Below are positions 34,800 to 46,670 of a DNA stretch of 64,000 nt, one piece after another. Where the stretch lies: the NCBI GenBank assembly GCA_025738555.1, contig JAOVFP010000006.1:2542001-2606000 (forward strand), written 5' to 3'. The translations under genes and the position numbers were made by a program. Each line of letters opens with the position of its first letter. The stretch's first letter is position 1. Below the pieces are notes generated by a model. The model was not told where the DNA came from, did no database searches, and saw nothing but the letters and a program-made list of their open reading frames with translations. Origin of the DNA: Cyathus striatus. Its lineage: Eukaryota; Basidiomycota; Agaricomycetes; Agaricales; Nidulariaceae.

Positions 34800-35350
34800 T
34801 GTTGGTGTCGTGTTGTCCAGCCCTTCCTCCCTCCTCCCTCCCCACTACACCACCCCCCCTACGCATAGGCATATCGTCAACGTACGCTTATGTGTGTGCA
34901 TTGACGTGGCATCCGCACCTCTTCCACCCTCACCCCCTTTCCCCCCCCCTCGCAAGCACAGGCGCATAGGCCTGTCAACGTGGCATCCAAGCCCCCTCCA
35001 CTCCCACCTTCACCCCTCCCTCCTCCCTCCTCCTTCCGCAAGCCCAGGCCATGCCCTATGCATAATGTGCACCTATATGTGTGCGTCGACATGGCATCAC
35101 TACTTCCACCCTCGCCTCGCCTCACCTCTGCTCTCCCCCTCCCCCTCCACCTTCTGCAATCCAAGGCCACGCCTATGTATAGGTGCAGCATCGACATACA
35201 CGCATCAACGTGGCATATGCGCCATGGCTTCCCCACCCCCTCCACCATCGCCTCGCTTTGCTGTCACTCTCCCCCTCCCACTCCTCCTTCTGCACGCCAG
35301 GGCCACGCCTTACACATAGGTGTACCGTCGACTTGCATGTGTTGATACTG
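34800..35350. repeat. Degenerate GC-rich tandem repeat, about 125 bp unit, four to five copies
   Basis: Units share 'tcgacatggcatc'/'tcaacgtggcat', a long C-rich run (ccctccccctcc), then 'gcaagcccaggc' and 'cctatgcataggtgca'. Copies start near 34,860, 34,970, 35,085, 35,205 and 35,320. The array keeps many CpG, unlike its surroundings. A 292-codon open frame across it is low-complexity Pro/Ser and is not accepted as a gene. Confidence 0.65.
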
Positions 35351-35588
35351 CCAATGTATGCAATGATGGGATAGGAGGGAATGGTTAAGAATAGGGTGAT
35401 GAGCGATGGGTGGCAATACGAGTGAGGGGGGTAGGAAGAGTGGGTTAAGAAGATAAGGGAGAAGTGCTTAGTGTATTATAGTATAAGTTAGAATACAGCA
35501 CACATGTACATTTTAGATACACAAATATATAATTTTCTGAACATAAAATCCATTCCAAAGTAAGAACACAAAAAAGTGTTAGCAATGA

Positions 35589-35712
35589 GGTGAGAATTGA
35601 TTGATGCAGGGAGGCGAGAATTGATTGATGTAATGGAGCGAGAATTTATTGGTTCAATGGGGCGAGAATTGATTGATGCAATGAGACGAGAATAGATTGG
35701 TGCAATGAGGTG
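35589..35712. repeat. 24-bp tandem repeat, five copies
   Basis: Five copies of GAGGCGAGAATTGATTGATG plus CAAT, differing by a few substitutions. The array sits about 290 bp upstream of the 36,005 gene. It is followed near 35,788 and 35,853 by a repeated 24-mer that begins gtcacacagacaggattaa. A regulatory role is possible but not supported. Confidence 0.85.
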
Positions 35713-36004
35713 ATCTCACATTAAGTTCCTTGTGATCACTTACACTATTCTCTCATACCCTTTCCTTAAATTATAAACATTGTGATTGTCACACAGACAG
35801 GATTAAAAATAGATGATGTGAACATTCACTTACTTTTATAGATAAGCTGTGAAGTCACACAGACAGGATTAAAAATAAACAGTGTGAATCTTGCCTTTAG
35901 GTCTGTGCATGCCTCATGCCCCTTTCTTATCTGAACCACCATCAGTTACACATCCCTACACATCCACCCATACCAACACTTAACATTTGTCACCACTACA
36001 TACC

Positions 36005-38610
36005 ATGCCACCTCGCAGATCTGCTTGCAACCAATCCACCAAGGACAATGCTAATAAAACAAATGCTCGCAAGCATACTATTTCATCCACTGATCCTGCC
36101 ACACAACCTGCCAAAAAGAAGGGTAGAAAGGGGGGTAATGTGGATGAAGGACAGGGGGGGAATGATACTCAGAAGAAGAAAGGGAAAAAGGGAAAAGGAG
36201 GAAAAGGACAGTGTGTAATAACTCACTTGTAAAATTATTTTTTATTCATTTTTTATTTCTAAGTAAATCTGCAATGCAACATATTGCTGAAGACTCTCAG
36301 GCTGCTCCACCAGTGAAATTAACCAATGCTGAACAGAACATCATTGATGATGGAACATCTGTTGCACCTCCTAAGCGAATCCGTAATGCTGCTATCAGCT
36401 TAGTTCCTGCTACTCAGACTCTGGGTGCTACTAGTGGCTGTATTCGTCGCTCTGAGATACAAGAAACTGAATCTACTGAAAGTGAGGATGAGTCTGGAGA
36501 AGAAGATAAATCTGCTGAAAGAGAGGATGAGTCTAGAGAAGAAGATAAATCTGCTGAAAGTGAGGATGAGTCTGGAGAAGATAAATCTGCTGAAAGAGAG
36601 GATGAGTCTAGAGAAGAAGATAAATTTGCTGAAAGTGAGGATGAGTCTGGAGAAGAAGATAAATCTACTGAAAGCAAGGACAAGTCTGGAGAAAAAGATA
36701 AATCTACTGAAAGTGAGAATGAATTTGCAGAAGATGATACTACCAATCAAAGCAAAGAGAATACTCCAAATAAGAGCAGTGTCAATTCCTCCAATAATGA
36801 CAGTGACAATAAGTTTGAAGAAGAAGATACTGTCAACCAAAGTAAAGAGGATAATCACAACCAGAGCAGTGAGAACACTCACAGCTATAGTGGAGAGAAT
36901 AAGAGTGGAGAGAGCACTCTCAATAAGAACAGAGAAGATAACATTCACAACAAGGGCAGTGAGAGCACTCACCAAAAAAGTGGAAAAGAAGTTCACATAC
37001 AGAGCAGTGAGAATATCCATAACCAGAGTGGAGAGAACATCCATTCTGAGGTGGATCAACCTTCTGGTGGGAGAACAGGTGATAATGTAGATGTTTATAT
37101 GACATCCCCACCAAAGAAAGGGGCTATAAGAGCAGGTGATAATGTAGATGTCCATATGACATCCCCACCAAAGAAAGGGGCTATAAGCAAAAAGAACAGT
37201 GAGAACAGTGAGATTCAGATTTCTATGAAAAGTAAAGGTGACCATGCAGGTGATATTCACATGGAATCTCCACCAAAAAAAGACATCTATAATTTACAAG
37301 GATCTTCTCGTGTAACTGGTAAGTATTTTTCTTATATAGATAATAAAATAATAACATGATATCAAGGTGGATTCATGTGTCATCATGCCCAGGGAAATGC
37401 ATATAATATTGCTGACTTTGAGGACATTGAGAAGGAGTCAGGCTATTTGGAACATGTAAAAGGAATTGTATACCTTTACATTTCAAATCTTGATCCAACA
37501 AATCTTCAAGTTTCAAATATGAAATCAATGACATTTATTAAAGTTCCAGTGTCAGTAAATTCAATGCAGCCTGTTCTGAAAGGATTAGCTAAGAAATATA
37601 GTCCTATCATGGAATCTGAGCAATGGTTCTTTATTGTTGACAATGACAGTCCACATTGGCACCTTTTAGGTAGCTATGAGTGTGCTATTGATGACAATGA
37701 GGATTTTATATGGATTCAGACAGAAAATTATGTTTTACATGTATTATGTGTAAGTGTATTTTATTCATATTTGTAGTCTCAAACTCAACTATATAAATAG
37801 TCTTCATTTCATCCTTCAGCTCAACAAGGTTCACTAGCAGTTACAGGTCCATCTCGCTCTGTGTCAATTTCTACAAGCCATAGATCTGTTTCTATAGCTC
37901 CACCTGTTGTAACAGAACTAAATGCTGAGTCCCAAACAATTACTGCTCGACTTGGTGTTCGTTCAGATGAGGTTAATCGCACCTATGAGGATGGAGTCAG
38001 AGGTCAATATCAGAAATACTTGGTCACTCTCAAATATTTAGATATTTATAACTCAATGGTAATGAACAACCAATGGGAAGGAAAATGTCCAAATAAGAAG
38101 GCAATTGTTGACATTTTCTTGTCCTATTCATACTTTCAGTCCAACCATACAAAACTCTTTCCAAAACTTTCTGATTATCCTTTGTTGATGAAATGGATGC
38201 AGGGAGGGGATAATGCTCCATCTGATTTGGAAGCATGGGGGTATGAAAAGACTCAAAAATATACATTTGAAGATCTTAAGATGTTTTATAACAATGGAGG
38301 GACACTTGATCCAGACCAAGCAGTAAGGAAGAAAGTTAAGGGAAAGGGAAAAGATAAAATTAAGAAGAAAGTGGAAGATAAAGAAGATAGTGAGAGTAGT
38401 GAGGAGAGTGAGGAGAGTGATGAGGAGGATGATACTGATAATGAGGAAGAGAAGGAAATGATGATGAGAAAGAAGAAGAGTGATAAAACAAAGGAGAAGG
38501 GGAAAGGAAAACAGAAAGAGAATGAGAAGGGTAAGGGTAAGGGTAAAAGTAAAGGAAAAGGAAAAGTTTTGGAAGTTAAGAAGACAACTAAAAAGGGGGC
38601 CAAAGAGTAA
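36005..38610 (+). CDS. Open 810-aa protein with acidic repeats and Lys/Glu-rich tail; possible KDZ-associated gene
   Basis: Four exons join in frame: 36005-36210, 36264-37318, 37367-37747, 37820-38610 (2433 nt). Residues 1-68 are Lys/Gly/Ser-rich with basic patches (AKKKGRKGG). Exon 2 encodes about six copies of an acidic 12-residue repeat (ESEDESGEEDKS) and a later duplicated block GDNVDVHMTSPPKKGAI. Exon 3 encodes a folded-looking segment (YLYISNLDPTNLQ, EQWFFIVDNDSPHWHLLGSY). Exon 4 encodes 'NAESQTITARLGVRSDEVNR' and 'AIVDIFLSYSYFQSNHTKLF', and ends in a long Lys/Glu/Gly-rich tail (KGKGKGKSKGKGK). I do not recognise a named domain. Same strand and only 1.8 kb upstream of the KDZ-associated CxC5/CxC6 gene, so it may belong to the same transposon. 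It has no stop codon, unlike every other transposon gene here. Confidence 0.65.
36470..36730 (+). repeat. In-frame 33/36-bp coding minisatellite
   Basis: About seven copies of a unit reading 'gaaagtgaggatgagtctgg' plus 'agaagaagataaatctact' or close variants. All are multiples of three, so the frame is kept. Encodes acidic Ser/Glu/Asp repeats; length variation between strains is expected. Confidence 0.85.
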
Positions 38611-38952
38611 GTTGATTTTGGTTTTAATTTCTCTTTTTTGATGTCTCCAATCTTTCAATGTAGTATAAAATTTGAAATCTCTGTACTCTATTTCATATGT
38701 CAAATCCTTGTACATTTTTTCCTCCATAAAAAATGTGTTCTGTATAATCTTGTAACTGGATGTTCCATGCTAATGGAATTCACTCTCATATCCACCACAC
38801 TTTTGAGACTTAATAATTGGATACAATATGGAAGTATAACCACAGTTATTTTAATGATATTGCCAGGAGTTTCAGCAAACATGCAGCCCTTCCCTGACAT
38901 TTCATTTAAAACTTTCAGCAAATTTATCAGTAGTAATTATAGCCAGTATGTT

Positions 38953-40425
38953 GCACTCTCCCACAGTTATCACTGGACCCTCACTGGACTCTCACCAGAC
39001 TATTGAGAGTTCAGTGAGAGTCTCACTAAAGTCTCACCAGACTATCAAGACTCTCACTGAACTCTCACTAGACTATCGAGAATCCAGTGAGAGTCTCACT
39101 ACACTATCAGTAGGGCACCTGAACTCTACTTGAACCCCACTGAACTCAGGTGCCTAAGCTGTACCTAGACTCTATTATCACAGTTGTAACATGTTGGAAA
39201 ATGTTGGATAAAGTGTGACATATTATCAAAAGTGTGATATGTGTGACATGTTGGAGTGAAAAGCATAGTGTGACATGTGTGACATGTTGGAAAAAATGTA
39301 GTCACATTTGTCACAATATAACAGTACACCGAAAGTGTGACAAGTGTGATGGCTATGATATGTCATACATGTCACGCTTTTCCAACATGTCACACTTTTC
39401 CCACACTGTCACGATTTTTCCAACATTTTCTGACATGTCACACTTTCACACTTCCTACAGTCATCAAACTTGTCACACATGTGTGATAGCGTGACACGTG
39501 TGACAAGCGTGGGAAAAAGTGTGACATGTTTGGAGAAATGTGGCAAGTGTGATGGTTATGATATGTGATACTTTTCCAAACATGTCACACTTTTCCCACG
39601 CCTGTCACACATGTCGCACTTTTTTCCCACGCCTGCCACACACATGTCACACTTCTTCCCCAACATTTTCCAATATGTCACACTTTTTCCCACGCTTGTC
39701 ACACATGTCACGCTTTTCCAACATTTTCCAACATGTCACACTTTCATACATATGTGACAATAGAGTCTAGGTACAGCTTAGGCACCACACCTCTTCTAAC
39801 ATTTTTCAACATGTTGAAAAATGTTGAAAAAGTGTGACATGTGACATATTGGACAATATTGGAAAAAGTGTGACAAGTGTGATGTCTATGATATGTCACA
39901 CATATCACACATGTTGCACTTTTACCAAAATGTCACGCGTTTCCAAGATGTCACACTTTCACACATGTTATCACTGACATGTTGGAAAATGTTGAAAAAG
40001 TGTAACATATTGGGAAAAGTGTGATAAGTGTGATGGCTATGATATGTCACACAGGTCATGTGACTGCTTAGGTGCAGAGAGATCTTATGAAATGTTGTGT
40101 GGGAATTTGTAACAACAGAGTTAAATGTCAGAGATTGTACTGAGAGTCCAGTGGCTTATTCTCACTAGATTCTCATTGGACTCTCTGAGATTCATCTCAT
40201 TATACTATCACTAGACTCTCAGAGATTCTCACCCAATGAGAATTAGGTGAGATTTTACTGAGATGAAAATCATGCATTTTCTCACTGTAGTCTCAGTAAA
40301 CTCTCACTGAACTCTCACTACTCTCTCATTCTATCACTATATTCTCACTGGATTCTCACTGGAGTATCAGAGAATCTCATGAGAATCTCACTGGATTCTC
40401 CTGAGAATGTGGGTCAGTGTCATGT
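38953..40425. mobile_element. 1.5-kb foldback-like element with satellite arms (element D)
   Basis: The left arm (38,960-39,170) is built of 'actctcactggactctcac' units and the right arm (40,130-40,410) carries related units, partly inverted. The interior (39,190-40,060) is an array of gtgtgacatgttggaaaa and its inverse tttccaacatgtcacac. The left end starts TGCACTCTCCCAC, close to element B's TGCACTCCTCCAC. The right end, reversed, reads TGACACTGACCCAC. Boundaries are approximate and no target duplication is clear. It abuts the broken 5' end of the CxC5/CxC6 gene. The preceding stretch 38,611-38,952 shows no gene. Confidence 0.55.
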
Positions 40426-42586
40426 CCTCATTATAGCTCAGAAATTTCCCTATCAACAGCATTGGTAATACTATTTACAGTTACACACAACAGTGATCTA
40501 TTAAGTCTTCATGCAAGGCAATTCAATCCTAGATATCCAGAGGAGAATAATGTACAAATGACTGCTTGGATGCTCACTTTATCTAGAGCATTGCAAGTTC
40601 ATCTTGGAGAGAGATGTAACAAATTATTTAAAGATGAGCCTAATGATGAAAGGGATACAATTTTGGCATTGAGCTTAGATAACTTGATGAAGACTCTAAA
40701 GCTTAATCCAATTGCATCATCTGGAAGATTTAAAGGAAATTTAAAAGTAGTATCTCATAAAGAGATTTCACCAGCATTTGTTATTTGCCCTGTAACTTCT
40801 ATATGTGTAACAAATACATGCCCCTCATTGGCATTACACTTATCAACAGATGCACAGGACATACCTCATGTTACTTTAATTCGGGGTACTGAAACTATAA
40901 AAAATGTTCAAGTACTCACAGGAGTATGCAAAAGATGCAAAACACAATACTCAGCTGACAGAGAAAAAGTTTCAATTCCAAATCGAAAGAGTACTCGAGT
41001 GTACCTCAATTCTGCAAAGTACATTAAAGTAGGACAGTCAGTTTGGGTAGACAGAACATTTTCCAATGCAGCTGTAAATGCAATTTATAGCTTTCATGCA
41101 TCAGCTGCTGCTTATACAGAGTTTTGGAACAATAGCTTTTCTGATGAACACAGCATCACCCACAGACATGTTTGGCAAGCATATATTCAAGAAACTGTTA
41201 GAGCTTTGGCCTCTTCAAGAGATATAAATTTGGAAGTTGAAGATGGTCTTTCAATTGATAATCTTACATGTGAAGCATTTTCTTTACTTGGTGATAATGG
41301 AATTATTCGATCTGCTGATAAGCATACATGTTCTGAGTGCACACATGCTTATAGAAGTAGATCTAATGCAATATCAGATATTGACTCTGCTGGTGTGGTA
41401 GTAGTTGATGAAAATAGAGCAGTTCCTGATCTTGTACAATCTGAAAGTACACAGGAGGATATGAATTCTGTAAATGTACAAAGAGCAGTAGCAGATATTG
41501 AAAGTGACAATACAGCAACAAATGAGAATGAATATGCCCCTGTCAAAATGGTTGTATTGGATGGTATCATGATGGGTCCAACACATTGTGCATTTGAAGA
41601 GTGTACAAGTGAGTTACATAATGCACGTGGAGGAGTTTTCTGTGAAGTACATGAAACCTTTTATGGTGCATGTTGTCATGTTCAAGGGTGCACTAACATG
41701 AAAAAGCAGGGTACCCAAGCTTGCAATAATCACCAAGAAGAGTGGAGGAGGTTTCAATCCACTCGCAACACTTCTCATTATGCAGGTGTAAGAAGAATGC
41801 TTCAGCGTCCAGGAGAACAACTCCCATGGAATACAGTTAGACCAAGAAATGTTCAGCCACATGATGATCAACAACAGTCAACTAATAATAAAACAAAGAA
41901 TTACTTTACTCCAGGTAAATTCTACTGTGTGGAAACAATATGTGCACCTTGTGGTGTTGTTATTGCCTGGACAAAATTTGAGGGGGCAGAATCACCATAC
42001 AATATTATGAAATTTTTGGAGGAAGTATATCCTACTGAAGAATCCAGGCCAGACTATGTATGCATTGATAAGGCATGTTTGGTACTAAGATATCTTCTTA
42101 ATGATGCAAGAAGAGAGCAATGGGAAACCTGGAAAAAAACTACAAGACTTAGTGTAGATAGCTATCATTATACAAATCACAGAGTTAAAGACTTTCTCTG
42201 CAGAATATTTTGCAATCCAGCACCACTAGATGGATCTGCTCCAAATCTAGTTATAACTGATTTTGACAATAATGGAAATCCATATTTGAAGAGGGCTTTT
42301 AATACATAGGTGAGATTCATATTATAATTATTTAAAAATATTTCATAAACTACTACTTGTCATAGGCATGTGAACAGCTCAATGCTTGGCTTGGTGGCTT
42401 TGAATCTAGTCTAAAAAAATGACTCCAAGCAATTTTGATTGGTTTTTGCATACCATGTTGTTTTATCACAGTAAACATGTTATAGATAGACAAGAAAGAA
42501 GAAAACAGGAAGCTAATGGGTTGGAAGTGGAAGAAAATGTAGCAGAGGAGGATGATGACTTTCCAGCTGAAGATATAGTCCTCTAA
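40422..42586 (+). pseudogene. KDZ-associated CxC5/CxC6 cysteine-cluster protein, 5' truncated, one stop and one frameshift
   Basis: Exon 1 is open to 42,309. It shows a CxC5-like cluster (CVTNTCPSL ... CKRCKTQYS) and a CxC6-like cluster (GPTHCAFEECTSEL, GVFCEVHETFYGACC, GCTNMKKQGTQACNNH), then 'FYCVETICAPCGVVIAWTKF', 'DYVCIDKACLVLRY', 'VDSYHYTNHRVKDFLC' and 'NPAPLDGSAPNLV', a typical order in KDZ-associated mushroom proteins. No ATG opens the frame before 40,558, and element D lies directly upstream, so the 5' end is probably lost. The exon ends FNT-TAG immediately before a GTGAG donor, where family members read Gln (CAG to TAG). Exon 2 (42366-42586, ACEQLNAWLGGFESSLKK) then loses frame at an A run of seven near 42,413, where eight are needed. 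Confidence 0.8.
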
Positions 42587-42739
42587 ATAAATAAAGTCAT
42601 GTTTTTATATATTAGCCAAGTATATGTAGAAATGATTATGAATTAACAATTACCACACTATTTTAAATAGCTTTGAGAGCAGGAGTTACTTTAAACAACT
42701 AAAATATGTAGGTGATTGCACTATAAGTTCTATAAATTA

Positions 42740-43006
42740 AAAGTCTTCATAGAATCTGCACAGAATCTGTGAAATATTATTACTACTTAAAACGATGTGG
42801 ATTCTGTATGGATACATGCAGAATCTGTGTGGAATCCATACAGAATTTTTACATCTGTACAGATCAATACTGATTCTGTGCAGAATCTGTGCAGAATCCA
42901 CACAGAAATTTGCATCTGTACAGACCAAAACTGATTCTGCATGGAATCTGCACAGATCTATGCAGATCTGCACAGACTCCCAGGGGGAGTGTAAATTACT
43001 GGAAAA
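42740..43006. mobile_element. Short palindromic element sharing ends with element A
   Basis: Consists of repeated 'ctgtgcagaatctg' and 'catctgtacagacc' blocks and ends with 'gggggagtgtaaattactg', the inverse of element A's left end. No coding capacity. The left boundary is not defined. Confidence 0.5.
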
Positions 43007-43019
43007 TTAAGGTATTAAA

Positions 43020-43645
43020 CACATCTTACAGATTCTGCATAAATCCACACAGGATCCATGCAGAATATGTATGGAATCTGTGCAGAATCATCACCTCTAA
43101 TAATAATAATAGCCACTATATAAATTCTGTATGGTATCCTCACTGTTAGCGACAGACGAGCAAAAACTCGAAGTCGAACTCAAACACTTGAAAAGAAGGA
43201 AGCGAAGTGAATCTTATTGCAAGTCTGGAATAAACTAGCACAAGAATAGAGAAATAGTAATTAAAATGACCGTATTAATAGTAAAGTCCTCAAGGTAACT
43301 GCATGTAACTATTGCCTACACTACAACGCATGGAACTGTGCTTCTACTGTGCAAACTCATGTATTCTACGTGTTAAAGGCCTGGTCGAACTGTGCACTGT
43401 GCCTGTAGTCTTGATGAATGTCGCATGTTGATACGCAAGGTATCCGCATTGTATGTCACATGACTAATCACGTGATGATAAGATAAGATAAGCGGATTAG
43501 ATAAGATAAAGGGGTGAAATCCTAACACTCACAGATCCACATGGATCCATGCAGATTCCGTACGGAATTTTCAGGTCCATATGGATTCTGTGTGGATCTG
43601 TGCGGATCTGTACAGACCTCCCGGGGGAGTGTAAATTACTGAATA
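43020..43645. mobile_element. Inverted short copy of the left end of element A, split by a solo LTR
   Basis: Reverse complement of about 2733-2910: it shares 'taataataataatagccact' and 'aaattctgtatggtatcc', and ends 'gggggagtgtaaattactg'. A solo LTR (43,144-43,527) has inserted between these parts. The element is CpG-poor whereas the LTR is CpG-rich. Confidence 0.7.
43144..43527. mobile_element. Solo LTR, 384 bp, 5-bp target duplication CTCAC
   Basis: Begins TGTTAGCGACAG and ends AAATCCTAACA, giving short inverted TGTTAG/CTAACA ends common in Copia-type LTRs. CTCAC flanks it exactly at 43,139-43,143 and 43,528-43,532. It keeps many CpG (gacgagcaaaaactcgaagt) and is probably a recent insertion. 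No internal retroelement domain is present. Confidence 0.9.
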
Positions 43646-43652
43646 TTCTTCA

Positions 43653-43852
43653 AATGATCACTTTTGAGTGCCCTCATATTCAATAATATTACAGCCCAAT
43701 AATGAAGTATAATAACTAAATGAGTGCCAATGATCACCATTACATTACATTCACTCAATATGCCTTATAAAAACAGCACTCAATTTTGCCTGGAAAATAT
43801 GATTGCCAGCACTCATATTTTCAGGCTAATTTGGGAATAAATTGGCTAACAC
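43653..43852. other. Fragment with hairpin and TGGCTAACAC terminus related to the KDZ-linked end
   Basis: Contains 'tgatcacttttgagtgccct', 'gagtgccaatgatcacc', 'tgccttataaaaacagcac', a TTTTGCCTG...TTCAGGCTAA hairpin and the terminus TGGCTAACAC at 43,843-43,852. The same sequence occurs inverted and more decayed at 46,677-46,870. It lies downstream of the CxC5/CxC6 gene, as the similar terminus at 19,395 lies downstream of the CxC2-KDZ gene. The following 43,853-44,128 shows no gene. Confidence 0.5.
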
Positions 43853-44929
43853 TTATGGAGTTTGTCACCACCTGTTAGGTCATGAAGAGCTAATTGCATT
43901 TTAATGTCAATATTGCTGGAATGAAGTGTGAAGTCCTTCACCCTTCTGACATACTGCATCAAACACTTGCCATCTGCCAGGATTAAATGTCATGTTAGCT
44001 CTTATACTCTGACAGTCAAACTAAACCATCAATAGGCAAGCAGAATCCTTACTTACAAAATTTTTATCATTGCTGTAATAATTGCTGAACTCCATCCATG
44101 AGTCTGTTGGCAAGCACTTCATTAGTTCATTTAATCTGGGCAGCAAGAAAATTCCGGGCACGCACAAAAGTGAGCATGAGTTGAGCGTGCACGCTCACCT
44201 ATTGAGCATGAAAATTTGACCCTGTGCATGATGTGAGCGTGAATATTCTATACATGAGCGTGAATAATCCTTATATGAGCATGAGCCAACTGGCTGTCTT
44301 ATATCAACTACATACTGAATAATTGGCATAGTAAAGCATGTTTTTAATACAATTTGGTATATACTAAGCACTGTAATGTAATAATTGAAGAACACCAGTG
44401 GGTTTTATATATATTTCATTGTTATTGTCTTCTTTATGAGTGTATATTGATTTAAAATGTATACCAATGATCCAGAGTGTTTAGATATGACTTAGAGTGT
44501 ATATAAATGATTCAGAGAGTGTACATATGATCTACAAGTTGAAAAAATGACTCAGAGAGTGTAGCAGTAATTCAGATTAACAGTTAAAATTTTATAGAGC
44601 TAGAGAATGGTATATATTGAACAGTAGAAACAGAGGAAGTTTATAATGAAGCAGAGGGCTCAGAAAATTATAGGAAGCTTTACAATGAAGCAGGAAAATT
44701 CAGAACAAGGCAGGGGGATTCGCAGTGAAGCAGAGACCTTGGGAAATTCAAAACAAAGGATGGGGCTTTACAGCGAAGTAGGGAACTTCAGAACAAGGAA
44801 GGGGGCCTAATAATGAAGCAGGGAAATTCACAACGAAGCAGGGAGCAATACAGGATAGATTACTACCTATCACACATATTTGCATAGTATAACTGCATGT
44901 CAGTATTATATTTACACTCATGCTCAATG

Positions 44930-46670
44930 CCCTTTGATTTGAGCATGAACATGATAGGTATTCTATCACATTTATAATACTTATTTACACTTGCACTCAA
45001 TGTCCTTTAACTTGAGTGTGAGTGTGATTGGCATTTTTACTTATGCTCACAAATATTACACTTATATTTCACTTGAGCATGAGTGTGATTGGTATTCTTA
45101 CTCATGCTCATGAATATTACACTCATGCTCAATGCCCTTTAACTTGAGCGTGAGTATAATTGGTATTCCTATTCACATTCACAAGTATTACACTCATGCT
45201 CTATGTCCTTTAACTGAGTGTTAGTGTGGTATTCCTAATCACACTCACAAGTATTACACTCATGCTCAATGTCCTTTAACTTGAGCGTGAGCATGATTGG
45301 TATTCTTACTCATGCTCACAAATATTACACTTGCATTCAACTTGAGCATGAGTTGAATTGGTATTCCTATTCACGTTCACAAGTATTACACTCATGCTCA
45401 ATGTCCTTTAACTTGTGCGTGAGTGTGGTATTACTATTCATGCTCACAAGTATTACACTCATGCTCAATGTCCTTTAACTTGAGCATGAGCATGATTGGT
45501 ATTCTTACTCACACTCACAAATATTATACTTGCATTCAACTTGAGCATGAGCATAATTGGTATTCCTATTCACGCTCACAAGTATTACACTCACGCTCAA
45601 TGTCCTTTAACTTGAGCATGAGCATGATTGGTATTCTTACTCATGCTCACAAATATTACACTTGCATTCAACTTGAGTGTGAGTATAATTGGTATTCCTA
45701 TTCACACTCACAAGTATTACACTCACACTCAATGTCCTTTAACTTGAGTGTGAGCATGATTGGTATTCTTACTCATGCTCACAAATATTACACTTGCATT
45801 CAACTTGAGTGTGAGTATAATTGGTATTCCTATTCATGCTCACAAGTATTACACTCACGCTCAATGTCCTTTAACTTGAGCGTGAGTGTGGTATTACTAT
45901 TCATGCTCACAAGTATTACACTCACACTCAATGTCCTTTAACTTGAGCATGAGCGTGATTGGTATTCTTACTCATGCTCACAAATATTACACTTGCATTC
46001 AACTTGAGTGTGAGTATAATTGGTATTCCTATTCACGCTCACAAGTATTACACTCACACTCAATGTCCTTTAACTTGAGTGTGAGTGTGGTATTACTATT
46101 CACGCTCACAAGTATTACACTCACTCAATGTCCTTTAACTTGAGCATGAGTGTGATTGGTATTCTTACTCACACTCACAAATATTACACTTGCATTCAAC
46201 TTGAGTGTGAGTATAATTGGTATTCCTATTCATGCTCACAAGTATTACACTCACGCTCAATGTCCTTTAACTTGAGCATGAGTGTGGTATTACTATTCAT
46301 GCTCACAAGTATTACACTCATGCTCAATGTCCTTTAACTTGAGTGTGAGCATGAGCGTGATTGGTATTCTTACTCATGCTCACAAATATTACACTTGCAT
46401 TCAACTTGAGCATGAGTATAATTGGTATTCCTATTCACGCTCACAAGTATTACACTCATGCTCAAGTCCTTTAACTTGAGCATGAGTGGTATTACTATTC
46501 ATGCTCACAAGTATTACACTCATGCTCAATGTCCTTTAACTTGAGAGTGAGTGTGAGCATGATTGGTATTCTTACTCATGCTCACAAATATTACACTTGC
46601 ATTCAACTTGAGTGTGAGTATAATTGGTATTCCTATTCATGCTCACAAGTATTACACTCATGCTCAATGT
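44930..46670. repeat. 132-bp higher-order satellite (61- plus 71-bp subunits)
   Basis: Two alternating subunits. The 71-bp unit has 'ggtattcctattcacgctca', 'caagtattacactc' and 'caatgtcctttaacttgagc'. The 61-bp unit has 'ggtattcttactcatgctca' and 'caaatattacacttgcattc'. Each contains a self-complementary GAGCATGAG/CTCATGCTC pair, so single strands would fold repeatedly. About 12 higher-order copies, some lacking one subunit. Open frames here are repeat translations and not genes. The preceding 44,400-44,930 contains short 'gaagcagggaaattca' repeats. Confidence 0.85.

Noticed and set aside
34441..35319. 292-codon Pro/Ser-rich open frame on the plus strand
   Set aside because: Spans the junction of a foldback insertion, a repeat copy and a GC-rich tandem array; low complexity and no domain.
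36400..37260. 286-codon open frame antisense to the acidic-repeat gene
   Set aside because: An open antisense frame is expected opposite Glu/Ser/Lys-rich repeats; the plus strand has splice-consistent exons.
45423..45941. Series of open frames with 'SVIGILTHAHKYYTCIQLE' repeats
   Set aside because: Direct translations of the 132-bp satellite; no start context, no splice structure.
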